Origin: Halichoerus grypus
Taxonomy: Eukaryota; Chordata; Mammalia; Carnivora; Phocidae
DNA length: 64,000 bases
Direction: 5' to 3'
Assembly (NCBI RefSeq): GCF_964656455.1
Contig: NC_135715.1
Location: forward strand, 81,260,414 to 81,324,413
The position numbers and the translations under genes were made by a program. Under the pieces are notes generated by a model. That model saw nothing but the letters and a program-made list of their open reading frames with translations. It was not told where the DNA came from and ran no database searches. Each line of letters opens with the position of its first letter. The first letter of the stretch is position 1. Below are positions 11,801 to 26,453 of the stretch, piece after piece.

Positions 11801-13227
11801 GTGGGGGGTGGGGTGGGAGGGATGGGGTCACTGGGTGTTGGACACTGTGGAGGGTATGTGTTCTGGTAAGCGCTGTGAATTGTGCAAGACTGTTGAATCT
11901 CAGATCTGTACCTCTGAAACAAATAATGCAATATATGTTAAGAAAGAAAAAAAGAAGAAGAAGAATGTAGCAGGAGGGGAAGAATGAAGGGGGGAAAATC
12001 GGAGGGGGAGAAGAACCATGAGAGATGATGGACTCTGAAAAACAAACTGAGGGTTCTAGAGGGGAGGGGGCTGGGAGGATGGCTTAGCCTGGTGATGGGT
12101 ATTGAGCAGGGCACGTTCTGCATGGAGCACTGGGTGTTATGCACAAACAATGAATCATGGAACACTATATCTAAAACTAATGATGTAATGTATGGGGATT
12201 AACATAACAATAAAAACATTAAATAATAATTAAAAAAAAGAACGCTTGCTATTAGACTTCCATGCAAAAGTGGGGCCGCAGTGCTAGCCTCAGGAAACAA
12301 GTGGGGAGTCATGTTCTGCCTTCTGCCGGGGCCTGAGTCCCACACGGAAAATGGGTCTGGACTCACTTGCAGTGCGCTCACGCATGCACACAGCAAAATG
12401 CGTCCACCCTCCGGCATGGCTACTTTAGCCGAAGCAGGAAATCTCTACAGAGTTGTTCCTTTGAGTTAGGTGGTTGGCTTTAGCCCTGCAGGCACACCCG
12501 GGGCAAGGGTACTAGCCTCATAAACAAGAGGTGAGTTGAGAACTGCCTTCCGCTCCGGCCTGTTTCTCACTCCATTTCACGTATGGGACCCTTTCCCCGG
12601 GCTCTCAGACAGACACGAGCACTGTCAAATTCCTCTGGCTTCAGGAACGGCAATGTTAACTCAAGCGCAGTAACTCTATAGCATTGATTCTTGGTGTTAG
12701 TAGCCTGGGAACTAGGCTTCCAGGCACACAGGGTACAGCAGTGCTAATCTCCTCAAACAAGAGGGGAGTCGACAGCAGCCTTCCTTCCAGGCCTGCTTCT
12801 CACTCCGAGTTACGTTTAGGTTCCATTTCTCATGCTTTCACAAAAACACACAACAGATGAAGTGCACGCTCAGGAAGGGCGATCTTTGCTGAGGCACGGG
12901 TCCTCCGCACTTTTGTTCCTTTCCGTTGGGTGGATGGCACTTAGGACTACACGCACACACGGGAGAGCCGATCTAGTTTCCCGAAACAAGAGTTGAGTCG
13001 ATAGCTGCCTCCTGCCCATGCTTATTTCTGCCTCGGAATTCTGCTGGGACTCATTCCCCAGGTTTGCACTCAAGCAGAGTTGAAAATCCTGCCACCCTGT
13101 GGAGAGGCGAATGAGCTGAAGCTGGGATTCTTGACCGGCTTCTTTCTGCCAAAACAGTGTGGAGCACTTAGCATTCCTATGCACACATGGAGCAGTAGTG
13201 TTAGCTTCAGGTAACAAGAGCTGAGTC
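8820..13227 (+). repeat. 4.41-kb satellite HOR, copy 3
   Basis: 4,408 bp. Private change in the first A unit (CAAAAGGGGGGC near 9004). It has GGCACACAC in the first B unit, CATACCCATG in the third B unit and TTTCTCTAC instead of TTTGTCTAC before the A unit that follows C. The L1 has the short TA tract. Confidence 0.95.
11541..12238 (+). mobile_element. 5'-truncated LINE-1 in HOR copy 3
   Basis: Target-site duplications at 11527-11540 and 12239-12252. 698 bp, six TA dinucleotides (2 bp shorter than copies 1, 2 and 4). Same truncation point and same tail. Confidence 0.93.
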
Positions 13228-16200
13228 GAGAGGTGCCTTCTGGCCCGGACTTCTTCTCCCTCGGTCTCACGTAAGGAACCCGTTCCCCAGGCTCTCACCC
13301 ACGGTAGCCTGGAAAGTGCTTCCTCCCTCAGAGACGTGGATGGTAGCTAAAGCACGATTTCTCTACCGTGTTGTTTCTTCGAGTTAGAACGCTAGCTATT
13401 AGACTGCCATGCAAATGTGGGGCTGCCGTGCTAGCTTGGTCAAACACATGGGGAGTCGTGTTCTGCCTTTCGCAGGGGCCTGAGTCTCACTCGCAAAAAG
13501 CTTTGGACTCCCTTGCAGTGCTCTCACGCACGCACACCACAAAATGCTGCCACCCTCAGGAGCAGCTGTTTTACCTGCAGCACAGGCTCTCAACCGAGTT
13601 TTTCCTTCGAGTTAGGTGGCTGTGTTTAAGGCGGCGCACACACCCTCTCGAATGGTACTAGCCCCATAACCAGGATGTGAGTTAAGAGCTGCCTTCTGTA
13701 CCGGCCTGTCTCTCCCCCGATATTACGATATTGAAACCGTCCCCAGGCTCTCAGCCACAGTACACCCTAAACTGCTCCGCCCACAGAGAGGTCGACGGTA
13801 GCTAAAGCACGGTTTCTCTACAGTGTTGTTTCTTCGAGTTAGAACGCTAGCTATTAGACTGCCATGCAAATGTGGGGCTGCCGTGCTAGCTTGGTCAAAC
13901 ACATGGGGAGTCGTGTTCTGCCTTTTGCTGGGGCCTGAGTCTCACTCGCAAAAAGCTTTGGACTCCCTTGCAGTACTCTCACGCACGCACACAACAAAAT
14001 GCTGCCACCCTCAGGAGCACCTGTTTTACCTGAAGCACAGGCTCTCAATCAAGTTTTCCTTCGAGTTAGGTGGCTGTGTTGAAGCCTGCACACACACCCT
14101 GGCGAACGGTACCAGCCCCATAACCATGATGTGTGTTGAGAGCTGCCTTCTGTACCGGCCTGCCTCTCCCCGATATTATGATATTGAAACTGTGCCCAGG
14201 CTCTCAGCCACAGTACACCCTAAACTGCTTCGCCCACAGAGAGGTCGACGGTAGCTAAAGCACGGTTTCTCTGCTGTGTAGTTTCTTCGAGTTAGAACGC
14301 TAGCTATTAGACTTCCATGCAAAAGTGGGGCTGCCGTGCTAGCGTGATGAAACACATGGGGAGTCGTGTTCTGCCTTTCGCTGGGGCCTGAGTCTCACTC
14401 GCAAAAAGCTTTGGACTTCCTTGCAGTGCTCTCACGCACGCACACAACAAAATGCTGCCACCCTCAGGAGCAGCTGTTTGACCTGACGCACAAGCTCTGA
14501 ACCGAGATTTTCCTTCGAGTTAGGTGGCTGTGTTTACCCTGGGCAACGGTACTAGCCCCATACCCATGATGTGGGTTGAGAGCTGCCTTCTGTACCGGCC
14601 TGTCTCTCCCCCGATATTACGATATTGAAACCGTCCCCAGGCTCTCAGCCACAGTACACCCTAAACTGCTTCGCCCACAGAGAGGTCGACGGTAGCTAAA
14701 GCACGGTTTGTCTACAGTGTTGTTTGTTCGAGTTAGAAAGCTAGCTATTAGACTTCCATTCAAAAGTGGGGCCGCAGTAGTAGTTTCATGGAGCAAGTGG
14801 GGAGTCGTGTTCTGGCTTCTTCCGGGGCCTGGGTCTCACAAGGAAAATGGTTTTGGACTCACTTGCTGTGCACTCACGCATGCACACCACACAATGCGTC
14901 CACCCTGACGCATGGCTCTTTTAGCCGAAGCAGGAATTCCCTACAGAGTTGTTCCTTTGAGTTAGGTGGTTGGCTTATGGCCTGCAGGCACACCCGGGGC
15001 AAGGGGACTAGCCTCATAAACAAGAGGTGAGTTGAGAGCTGCCTTCCGCACCGGCCTGTTTCTCACTCCATTTCACGTATGGGACCCTTTCCCGGTCTCT
15101 CATACACGACCACTATACAACTCCTGCGGCTTCAGGAACGGCAATGGTAGCTAAAGCGCAGTAAGGCTACAGCATTGATTCTTGGTGTTAGTAGCCTGGT
15201 AGGCGAATGAGCTGCAGCTGGGATTCTTTACAGACTTGTTTCTTCCCAGTCAGGGTCGAGCACATAGCATTCCAAGCACACATGGAGCAGTAGTCTTAGC
15301 TTCAGGTAGCAAGAGCTGAGTCCAGAGGTGCCTTCTGCCCGGACCTATTTCTCCCTTGGTTTCACGTATGGAACCCGTTCCCCAGGCTCTCAGCCACGGT
15401 ACTCCGTGTAATGCTTCCTCCGTCTAGAGGTCGACGGTAGCTAAAGCACGGTTTCTCTACAGTGTTGTTTCTTCGAGTGAGAACACTAGCTGTTAGACTT
15501 CCATGCAAAAGTGGGGCTGCCGTGCTAGCGTGATGAAACACATGGGGAGTCGTGTTCTGCCTTCTGCTGGGGCCTGAGGCTCATTCACAAAAAGCTTTGG
15601 ACTCCCTTGCAGTGCTCTCATGCACGCACACAACAAAATGCTTCCACCCTCAGGAGCGGCTCTTTTAGCTGAAGCATGGATTCTCCAGCGAGTTTTTCCT
15701 TCGAGTTAGGCAGTTTTCATGAAGCCTGCACACACACCCGGGGCAACGGTACTAGCCCCATAACCATGGTTTGAGTTGAGAGCTGCCTTCTCTCCGGCCT
15801 GTCTCTCCCTCGATTTCACGAAACGGAACCCGTCCCCAGGCTCTCACCCACCGTACACCCTAAACTGCTTCCTCCCACATAGAGGTCGTCGGTAGCTAAA
15901 GCACGGTTTCTCTTCAGTGTTGTTTCTCCGAGTTAGAACGCTTGCTATGAATGTCCACAATAGCCAAACTGTGGAAAGAGCCATGTCCACCAACAGATGA
16001 ATGGATAAAGAAGAGGGGGTATATATATATATACAATGGAATATTATGCAGCCATCAAAAGGAATGAGATCTTGCCATCTGCAACGACGTGGATGGAATT
16101 GGAGGGTATCATGCTGAGCGAAATAAGTCAAACCGAGAAAGACATGTATCATATGACCTCACTGATATGAGGAATTCTTAATCTCAGGAAACAAACTGAG

Positions 16201-17637
16201 GGTTGCTAGAGTGGGGGGTGGGGTGGGAGGGATGGGGTCACTGGGTGTTGGACACTGTGGAGGGTATGTGTTCTGGTAAGCGCTGTGAATTGTGCAAGAC
16301 TGTTGAATCTCAGATCTGTACCTCTGAAACAAATAATGCAATATATGTTAAGAAAGAAAAAAAGAAGAAGAAGAATGTAGCAGGAGGGGAAGAATGAAGG
16401 GGGGAAAATCGGAGGGGGAGAAGAACCATGAGAGATGATGGACTCTGAAAAACAAACTGAGGGTTCTAGAGGGGAGGGGGCTGGGAGGATGGCTTAGCCT
16501 GGTGATGGGTATTGAGCAGGGCACGTTCTGCATGGAGCACTGGGTGTTATGCACAAACAATGAATCATGGAACACTATATCTAAAACTAATGATGTAATG
16601 TATGGGGATTAACATAACAATAAAAACATTAAATAATAATTAAAAAAAAGAACGCTTGCTATTAGACTTCCATGCAAAAGTGGGGCCGCAGTGCTAGCCT
16701 CAGGAAACAAGTGGGGAGTCATGTTCTGCCTTCTGCCGGGGCCTGAGTCCCACACGGAAAATGGGTCTGGACTCACTTGCAGTGCGCTCACGCATGCACA
16801 CAGCAAAATGCGTCCACCCTCCGGCATGGCTACTTTAGCCGAAGCAGGAAATCTCTACAGAGTTGTTCCTTTGAGTTAGGTGGTTGGCTTTAGCCCTGCA
16901 GGCACACCCGGGGCAAGGGTACTAGCCTCATAAACAAGAGGTGAGTTGAGAACTGCCTTCCGCTCCGGCCTGTTTCTCACTCCATTTCACGTATGGGACC
17001 CTTTCCCCGGGCTCTCAGACAGACACGAGCACTGTCAAATTCCTCTGGCTTCAGGAACGGCAATGTTAACTCAAGCGCAGTAACTCTATAGCATTGATTC
17101 TTGGTGTTAGTAGCCTGGGAACTAGGCTTCCAGGCACACAGGGTACAGCAGTGCTAATCTCCTCAAACAAGAGGGGAGTCGACAGCAGCCTTCCTTCCAG
17201 GCCTGCTTCTCACTCCGAGTTACGTTTAGGTTCCATTTCTCATGCTTTCACAAAAACACACAACAGATGAAGTGCACGCTCAGGAAGGGCGATCTTTGCT
17301 GAGGCACGGGTCCTCCGCACTTTTGTTCCTTTCCGTTGGGTGGATGGCACTTAGGACTACACGCACACACGGGAGAGCCGATCTAGTTTCCCGAAACAAG
17401 AGTTGAGTCGATAGCTGCCTCCTGCCCATGCTTATTTCTGCCTCGGAATTCTGCTGGGACTCATTCCCCAGGTTTGCACTCAAGCAGAGTTGAAAATCCT
17501 GCCACCCTGTGGAGAGGCGAATGAGCTGAAGCTGGGATTCTTGACCGGCTTCTTTCTGCCAAAACAGTGTGGAGCACTTAGCATTCCTATGCACACATGG
17601 AGCAGTAGTGTTAGCTTCAGGTAACAAGAGCTGAGTC
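13228..17637 (+). repeat. 4.41-kb satellite HOR, copy 4
   Basis: 4,410 bp. It shares GGCGCACAC in the first B unit with copies 1 and 5, and shares a one-C deletion (TTTCCCGGTC near 15088) with copy 5 only. It carries GCAGTACTC in the second A unit where the other copies read GCACTACTC. L1 has the long TA tract. Confidence 0.95.
15949..16648 (+). mobile_element. 5'-truncated LINE-1 in HOR copy 4
   Basis: Target-site duplications at 15935-15948 and 16649-16662. 700 bp with seven TA. One substitution visible in the ORF2 remnant (GGAATTGGAGG for GGAACTGGAGG near 16097). Confidence 0.93.
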
Positions 17638-20600
17638 GAGAGGTGCCTTCTGGCCCGGACTTCTTCTCCCTCGGTCTCACGTAAGGAACCCGTTCCCCAG
17701 GCTCTCACCCACGGTAGCCTGGAAAGTGCTTCCTCCCTCAGAGACGTGGATGGTAGCTAAAGCACGATTTCTCTACCGTGTTGTTTCTTCGAGTTAGAAC
17801 GCTAGCTATTAGACTGCCATGCAAATGTGGGGCTGCCGTGCTAGCTTGGTCAAACACGTGGGGAGTCGTGTTCTGCCTTTCGCAGGGGCCTGAGTCTCAC
17901 TCGCAAAAAGCTTTGGACTCCCTTGCAGTGCTCTCACGCACGCACACCACAAAATGCTGCCACCCTCAGGAGCAGCTGTTTTACCTGCAGCACAGGCTCT
18001 GAACCGAGTTTTTCCTTCGAGTTAGGTGGCTGTGTTTAAGGCGGCGCACACACCCTCTCGAATGGTACTAGCCCCATAACCAGGATGTGAGTTAAGAGCT
18101 GCCTTCTGTACCGGCCTGTCTCTCCCCCGATATTACGATATTGAAACCGTCCCCAGGCTCTCAGCCACAGTACACCCTAAACTGCTCCGCCCACAGAGAG
18201 GTCGACGGTAGCTAAAGCACGGTTTCTCTACAGTGTTGTTTCTTCGAGTTAGAACGCTAGCTATTAGACTGCCATGCAAATGTGGGGCTGCCGTGCTAGC
18301 TTGGTCAAACACATGGGGAGTCGTGTTCTGCCTTTTGCTGGGGCCTGAGTCTCACTCGCAAAAAGCTTTGGACTCCCTTGCACTACTCTCACGCACGCAC
18401 ACAACAAAATGCTGCCACCCTCAGGAGCACCTGTTTTACCTGAAGCACAGGCTCTCAATCAAGTTTTCCTTCGAGTTAGGTGGCTGTGTTGAAGCCTGCA
18501 CACACACCCTGGCGAACGGTACCAGCCCCATAACCATGATGTGTGTTGAGAGCTGCCTTCTGTACCGGCCTGCCTCTCCCCGATATTATGATATTGAAAC
18601 TGTGCCCAGGCTCTCAGCCACAGTACACCCTAAACTGCTTCGCCCACAGAGAGGTCGACGGTAGCTAAAGCACGGTTTCTCTGCTGTGTAGTTTCTTCGA
18701 GTTAGAACGCTAGCTATTAGACTTCCATGCAAAAGTGGGGCTGCCGTGCTAGCGTGATGAAACACATGGGGAGTCGTGTTCTGCCTTTCGCTGGGGCCTG
18801 AGTCTCGCTCGCAAAAAGCTTTGGACTTCCTTGCAGTGCTCTCACGCACGCACACAACAAAATGCTGCCACCCTCAGGAGCAGCTGTTTGACCTGACGCA
18901 CAAGCTCTGAACCGAGATTTTCCTTCGAGTTAGGTGGCTGTGTTTACCCTGGGCAACGGTACTAGCCCCATACCCATGATGTGGGTTGAGAGCTGCCTTC
19001 TGTACCGGCCTGTCTCTCCCCCGATATTACGATATTGAAACCGTCCCCAGGCTCTCAGCCACAGTACACCCTAAACTGCTTCGCCCACAGAGAGGTCGAC
19101 GGTAGCTAAAGCACGGTTTGTCTACAGTGTTGTTTGTTCGAGTTAGAAAGCTAGCTATTAGACTTCCATTCAAAAGTGGGGCCGCAGTAGTAGTTTCATG
19201 GAGCAAGTGGGGAGTCGTGTTCTGGCTTCTTCCGGGGCCTGGGTCTCACAAGGAAAATGGTTTTGGACTCACTTGCTGTGCACTCACGCATGCACACCAC
19301 ACAATGCGTCCACCCTGAGGCATGGCTCTTTTAGCCGAAGCAGGAATTCCCTACAGAGTTGTTCCTTTGAGTTAGGTGGTTGGCTTATGGCCTGCAGGCA
19401 CACCCGGGGCAAGGGGACTAGCCTCATAAACAAGAGGTGAGTTGAGAGCTGCCTTCCGCACCGGCCTGTTTCTCACTCCATTTCACGTATGGGACCCTTT
19501 CCCGGTCTCTCATACACGACCACTATACAACTCCTGCGGCTTCAGGAACGGCAATGGTAGCTAAAGCGCAGTAAGGCTACAGCATTGATTCTTGGTGTTA
19601 GTAGCCTGGTAGGCGAATGAGCTGCAGCTGGGATTCTTTACAGACTTGTTTCTTCCCAGTCAGGGTCGAGCACATAGCATTCCAAGCACACATGGAGCAG
19701 TAGTCTTAGCTTCAGGTAGCAAGAGCTGAGTCCAGAGGTGCCTTCTGCCCGGACCTATTTCTCCCTTGGTTTCACGTATGGAACCCGTTCCCCAGGCTCT
19801 CAGCCACGGTACTCCGTGTAATGCTTCCTCCGTCTAGAGGTCGACGGTAGCTAAAGCACGGTTTCTCTACAGTGTTGTTTCTTCGAGTGAGAACACTAGC
19901 TGTTAGACTTCCATGCAAAAGTGGGGCTGCCGTGCTAGCGTGATGAAACACATGGGGAGTCGTGTTCTGCCTTCTGCTGGGGCCTGAGGCTCATTCACAA
20001 AAAGCTTTGGACTCCCTTGCAGTGCTCTCATGCACGCACACAACAAAATGCTTCCACCCTCAGGAGCGGCTCTTTTAGCTGAAGCATGGATTCTCCAGCG
20101 AGTTTTTCCTTCGAGTTAGGCAGTTTTCATGAAGCCTGCACACACACCCGGGGCAACGGTACTAGCCCCATAACCATGGTTTGAGTTGAGAGCTGCCTTC
20201 TCTCCGGCCTGTCTCTCCCTCGATTTCACGAAACGGAACCCGTCCCCAGGCTCTCACCCACCGTACACCCTAAACTGCTTCCTCCCACATAGAGGTCGTC
20301 GGTAGCTAAAGCACGGTTTCTCTTCAGTGTTGTTTCTCCGAGTTAGAACGCTTGCTATGAATGTCCACAATAGCCAAACTGTGGAAAGAGCCATGTCCAC
20401 CAACAGATGAATGGATAAAGAAGAGGGGGTATATATATATACAATGGAATATTATGCAGCCATCAAAAGGAATGAGATCTTGCCATCTGCAACGACGTGG
20501 ATGGAACTGGAGGGTATCATGCTGAGCGAAATAAGTCAAACCGAGAAAGACATGTATCATATGACCTCACTGATATGAGGAATTCTTAATCTCAGGAAAC

Positions 20601-22045
20601 AAACTGAGGGTTGCTAGAGTGGGGGGTGGGGTGGGAGGGATGGGGTCACTGGGTGTTGGACACTGTGGAGGGTATGTGTTCTGGTAAGCGCTGTGAATTG
20701 TGCAAGACTGTTGAATCTCAGATCTGTACCTCTGAAACAAATAATGCAATATATGTTAAGAAAGAAAAAAAGAAGAAGAAGAATGTAGCAGGAGGGGAAG
20801 AATGAAGGGGGGAAAATCGGAGGGGGAGAAGAACCATGAGAGATGATGGACTCTGAAAAACAAACTGAGGGTTCTAGAGGGGAGGGGGCTGGGAGGATGG
20901 CTTAGCCTGGTGATGGGTATTGAGCAGGGCACGTTCTGCATGGAGCACTGGGTGTTATGCACAAACAATGAATCATGGAACACTATATCTAAAACTAATG
21001 ATGTAATGTATGGGGATTAACATAACAATAAAAACATTAAATAATAATTAAAAAAAAGAACGCTTGCTATTAGACTTCCATGCAAAAGTGGGGCCGCAGT
21101 GCTAGCCTCAGGAAACAAGTGGGGAGTCATGTTCTGCCTTCTGCCGGGGCCTGAGTCCCACACGGAAAATGGGTCTGGACTCACTTGCAGTGCGCTCACG
21201 CATGCACACAGCAAAATGCGTCCACCCTCCGGCATGGCTACTTTAGCCGAAGCAGGAAATCTCTACAGAGTTGTTCCTTTGAGTTAGGTGGTTGGCTTTA
21301 GCCCTGCAGGCACACCCGGGGCAAGGGTACTAGCCTCATAAACAAGAGGTGAGTTGAGAACTGCCTTCCGCTCCGGCCTGTTTCTCACTCCATTTCACGT
21401 ATGGGACCCTTTCCCCGGGCTCTCAGACAGACACGAGCACTGTCAAATTCCTCTGGCTTCAGGAACGGCAATGTTAACTCAAGCGCAGTAACTCTATAGC
21501 ATTGATTCTTGGTGTTAGTAGCCTGGGAACTAGGCTTCCAGGCACACAGGGTACAGCAGTGCTAATCTCCTCAAACAAGAGGGGAGTCGACAGCAGCCTT
21601 CCTTCCAGGCCTGCTTCTCACTCCGAGTTACGTTTAGGTTCCATTTCTCATGCTTTCACAAAAACACACAACAGATGAAGTGCACGCTCAGGAAGGGCGA
21701 TCTTTGCTGAGGCACGGGTCCTCCGCACTTTTGTTCCTTTCCGTTGGGTGGATGGCACTTAGGACTACACGCACACACGGGAGAGCCGATCTAGTTTCCC
21801 GAAACAAGAGTTGAGTCGATAGCTGCCTCCTGCCCATGCTTATTTCTGCCTCGGAATTCTGCTGGGACTCATTCCCCAGGTTTGCACTCAAGCAGAGTTG
21901 AAAATCCTGCCACCCTGTGGAGAGGCGAATGAGCTGAAGCTGGGATTCTTGACCGGCTTCTTTCTGCCAAAACAGTGTGGAGCACTTAGCATTCCTATGC
22001 ACACATGGAGCAGTAGTGTTAGCTTCAGGTAACAAGAGCTGAGTC
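17638..22045 (+). repeat. 4.41-kb satellite HOR, copy 5
   Basis: 4,408 bp. It shares CACGTGGGG with copy 2, GGCGCACAC with copies 1 and 4, the one-C deletion with copy 4, and CTGAGGCATGG with copy 7: a mosaic. A private change (GGCTCTGAACC near 17996) introduces a stop in the plus-strand frame that is open in other copies. Confidence 0.95.
20359..21056 (+). mobile_element. 5'-truncated LINE-1 in HOR copy 5
   Basis: Target-site duplications at 20345-20358 and 21057-21070. 698 bp, six TA. Although neighbouring copy 4 shares satellite variants with copy 5, their TA tract lengths differ. Confidence 0.93.
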
Positions 22046-25000
22046 GAGAGGTGCCTTCTGGCCCGGACTTCTTCTCCCTCGGTCTCACGTAAGGAACCCG
22101 TTCCCCAGGCTCTCACCCACGGTAGCCTGGAAAGTGCTTCCTCCCTCAGAGACGTGGATGGTAGCTAAAGCACGATTTCTCTACCGTGTTGTTTCTTCGA
22201 GTTAGAACGCTAGCTATTAGACTGCCATGCAAAAGTGGGGCTGCCGTGCTAGCTTGGTCAAACACATGGGGAGTCGTGTTCTGCCTTTCGCAGGGGCCTG
22301 AGTCTCACTCGCAAAAAGCTTTGGACTCCCTTGCAGTGCTCTCACGCACGCACACCACAAAATGCTGCCACCCTCAGGAGCAGCTGTTTTACCTGCAGCA
22401 CAGGCTCTCAACCGAGTTTTTCCTTCGAGTTAGGTGGCTGTGTTTAAGGCGGCACACACACCCTCTCGAATGGTACTAGCCCCATAACCAGGATGTGAGT
22501 TAAGAGCTGCCTTCTGTACCGGCCTGTCTCTCCCCGATATTACGATATTGAAACCGTCCCCAGGCTCTCAGCCACAGTACACCCTAAACTGCTCCGCCCA
22601 CAGAGAGGTCGACGGTAGCTAAAGCACGGTTTCTCTACAGTGTTGTTTCTTCGAGTTAGAACGCTAGCTATTAGACTGCCATGCAAATGTGGGGCTGCCG
22701 TGCTAGCTTGGTCAAACACATGGGGAGTCGTGTTCTGCCTTTTGCTGGGGCCTGAGTCTCACTCGCAAAAAGCTTTGGACTCCCTTGCACTACTCTCACG
22801 CACGCACACAACAAAATGCTGCCACCCTCAGGAGCACCTGTTTTACCTGAAGCACAGGCTCTCAATCAAGTTTTCCTTCGAGTTAGGTGGCTGTGTTGAA
22901 GCCTGCACACACACCCTGGCGAACGGTACCAGCCCCATAACCATGATGTGTGTTGAGAGCTGCCTTCTGTACCGGCCTGCCTCTCCCCGATATTATGATA
23001 TTGAAACTGTGCCCAGGCTCTCAGCCACAGTACACCCTAAACTGCTTCGCCCACAGAGAGGTCGACGGTAGCTAAAGCACGGTTTCTCTGCTGTGTAGTT
23101 TCTTCGAGTTAGAACGCTAGCTATTAGACTTCCATGCAAAAGTGGGGCTGCCGTGCTAGCGTGATGAAACACATGGGGAGTCGTGTTCTGCCTTTCGCTG
23201 GGGCCTGAGTCTCACTCGCAAAAAGCTTTGGACTTCCTTGCAGTGCTCTCACGCACGCACACAACAAAATGCTGCCACCCTCAGGAGCAGCTGTTTGACC
23301 TGACGCACAAGCTCTGAACCGAGATTTTCCTTCGATTTAGGTGGCTGTGTTTACCCTGGGCAACGGTACTAGCCCCATAACCATGATGTGGGTTGAGAGC
23401 TGCCTTCTGTACCGGCCTGTCTCTCCCCCGATATTACGATATTGAAACCGTCCCCAGGCTCTCAGCCACAGTACACCCTAAACTGCTTCGCCCACAGAGA
23501 GGTCGACGGTAGCTAAAGCACGGTTTGTCTACAGTGTTGTTTGTTCGAGTTAGAAAGCTAGCTATTAGACTTCCATTCAAAAGTGGGGCCGCAGTAGTAG
23601 TTTCATGGAGCAAGTGGGGAGTCGTGTTCTGGCTTCTTCCGGGGCCTGGGTCTCACAAGGAAAATGGTTTTGGACTCACTTGCTGTGCACTCACGCATGC
23701 ACACCACACAATGCGTCCACCCTGACGCATGGCTCTTTTAGCCGAAGCAGGAATTCCCTACAGAGTTGTTCCTTTGAGTTAGGTGGTTGGCTTATGGCCT
23801 GCAGGCACACCCGGGGCAAGGGGACTAGCCTCATAAACAAGAGGTGAGTTGAGAGCTGCCTTCCGCACCGGCCTGTTTCTCACTCCATTTCACGTATGGG
23901 ACCCTTTCCCCGGTCTCTCATACACGACCACTATACAACTCCTGCGGCTTCAGGAACGGCAATGGTAGCTAAAGCGCAGTAAGGCTACAGCATTGATTCT
24001 TGGTGTTAGTAGCCTGGTAGGCGAATGAGCTGCAGCTGGGATTCTTTACAGACTTGTTTCTTCCCAGTCAGGGTCGAGCACATAGCATTCCAAGCACACA
24101 TGGAGCAGTAGTCTTAGCTTCAGGTAGCAAGAGCTGAGTCCAGAGGTGCCTTCTGCCCGGACCTATTTCTCCCTTGGTTTCACGTATGGAACCCGTTCCC
24201 CAGGCTCTCAGCCACGGTACTCCGTGTAATGCTTCCTCCGTCTAGAGGTCGACGGTAGCTAAAGCACGGTTTCTCTACAGTGTTGTTTCTTCGAGTGAGA
24301 ACACTAGCTGTTAGACTTCCATGCAAAAGTGGGGCTGCCGTGCTAGCGTGATGAAACACATGGGGAGTCGTGTTCTGCCTTCTGCTGGGGCCTGAGGCTC
24401 ATTCACAAAAAGCTTTGGACTCCCTTGCAGTGCTCTCATGCACGCACACAACAAAATGCTTCCACCCTCAGGAGCGGCTCTTTTAGCTGAAGCATGGATT
24501 CTCCAGCGAGTTTTTCCTTCGAGTTAGGCAGTTTTCATGAAGCCTGCACACACACCCGGGGCAACGGTACTAGCCCCATAACCATGGTTTGAGTTGAGAG
24601 CTGCCTTCTATCCGGCCTGTCTCTCCCTCGATTTCACGAAACGGAACCCGTCCCCAGGCTCTCACCCACCGTACACCCTAAACTGCTTCCTCCCACATAG
24701 AGGTCGTCGGTAGCTAAAGCACGGTTTCTCTTCAGTGTTGTTTCTCCGAGTTAGAACGCTTGCTATGAATGTCCACAATAGCCAAACTGTGGAAAGAGCC
24801 ATGTCCACCAACAGATGAATGGATAAAGAAGAGGGGGTATATATATATACAATGGAATATTATGCAGCCATCAAAAGGAATGAGATCTTGCCATCTGCAA
24901 CGACGTGGATGGAACTGGAGGGTATCATGCTGAGCGAAATAAGTCAAACCGAGAAAGACATGTATCATATGACCTCACTGATATGAGGAATTCTTAATCT

Positions 25001-26453
25001 CAGGAAACAAACTGAGGGTTGCTAGAGTGGGGGGTGGGGTGGGAGGGATGGGGTCACTGGGTGTTGGACACTGTGGAGGGTATGTGTTCTGGTAAGCGCT
25101 GTGAATTGTGCAAGACTGTTGAATCTCAGATCTGTACCTCTGAAACAAATAATGCAATATATGTTAAGAAAGAAAAAAAAAAGAAGAAGAATGTAGCAGG
25201 AGGGGAAGAATGAAGGGGGGAAAATCGGAGGGGGAGAAGAACCATGAGAGATGATGGACTCTGAAAAACAAACTGAGGGTTCTAGAGGGGAGGGGGCTGG
25301 GAGGATGGCTTAGCCTGGTGATGGGTATTGAGCAGGGCACGTTCTGCATGGAGCACTGGGTGTTATGCACAAACAATGAATCATGGAACACTATATCTAA
25401 AACTAATGATGTAATGTATGGGGATTAACATAACAATAAAAACATTAAATAATAATTAAAAAAAAGAACGCTTGCTATTAGACTTCCATGCAAAAGTGGG
25501 GCCGCAGTGCTAGCCTCAGGAAACAAGTGGGGAGTCATGTTCTGCCTTCTGCCGGGGCCTGAGTCCCACACGGAAAATGGGTCTGGACTCACTTGCAGTG
25601 CGCTCACGCATGCACACAGCAAAATGCGTCCACCCTCCGGCATGGCTACTTTAGCCGAAGCAGGAAATCTCTACAGAGTTGTTCCTTTGAGTTAGGTGGT
25701 TGGCTTTAGCCCTGCAGGCACACCCGGGGCAAGGGTACTAGCCTCATAAACAAGAGGTGAGTTGAGAACTGCCTTCCGCTCCGGCCTGTTTCTCACTCCA
25801 TTTCACGTATGGGACCCTTTCCCCGGGCTCTCAGACAGACACGAGCACTGTCAAATTCCTCTGGCTTCAGGAACGGCAATGTTAACTCAAGCGCAGTAAC
25901 TCTATAGCATTGATTCTTGGTGTTAGTAGCCTGGGAACTAGGCTTCCAGGCACACAGGGTACAGCAGTGCTAATCTCCTCAAACAAGAGGGGAGTCGACA
26001 GCAGCCTTCCTTCCAGGCCTGCTTCTCACTCTGAGTTACGTTTAGGTTCCATTTCTCATGCTTTCACAAAAACACACAACAGATGAAGTGCACGCTCAGG
26101 AAGGGCGATCTTTGCTGAGGCACGGGTCCTCCGCACTTTTGTTCCTTTCCGTTGGGTGGATGGCACTTAGGACTACACGCACACACGGGAGAGCCGATCT
26201 AGTTTCCCGAAACAAGAGTTGAGTCGATAGCTGCCTCCTGCCCATGCTTATTTCTGCCTCGGAATTCTGCTGGGACTCATTCCCCAGGTTTGCACTCAAG
26301 CAGAGTTGAAAATCCTGCCACCCTGTGGAGAGGCGAATGAGCTGAAGCTGGGATTCTTGACCGGCTTCTTTCTGCCAAAACAGTGTGGAGCACTTAGCAT
26401 TCCTATGCACACATGGAGCAGTAGTGTTAGCTTCAGGTAACAAGAGCTGAGTC
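22046..26453 (+). repeat. 4.41-kb satellite HOR, copy 6
   Basis: 4,408 bp. It has CAAAAGTGGGG in the first A unit (shared with copy 7 and the following partial copy) and CATAACCATG in the third B unit (shared with copies 2 and 7). Private changes include CTTCTATCC near 24606. Confidence 0.95.
24767..25464 (+). mobile_element. 5'-truncated LINE-1 in HOR copy 6
   Basis: Target-site duplications at 24753-24766 and 25465-25478. 698 bp, six TA. One G-to-A change in the purine tract near 25178 lengthens an A run. Confidence 0.93.
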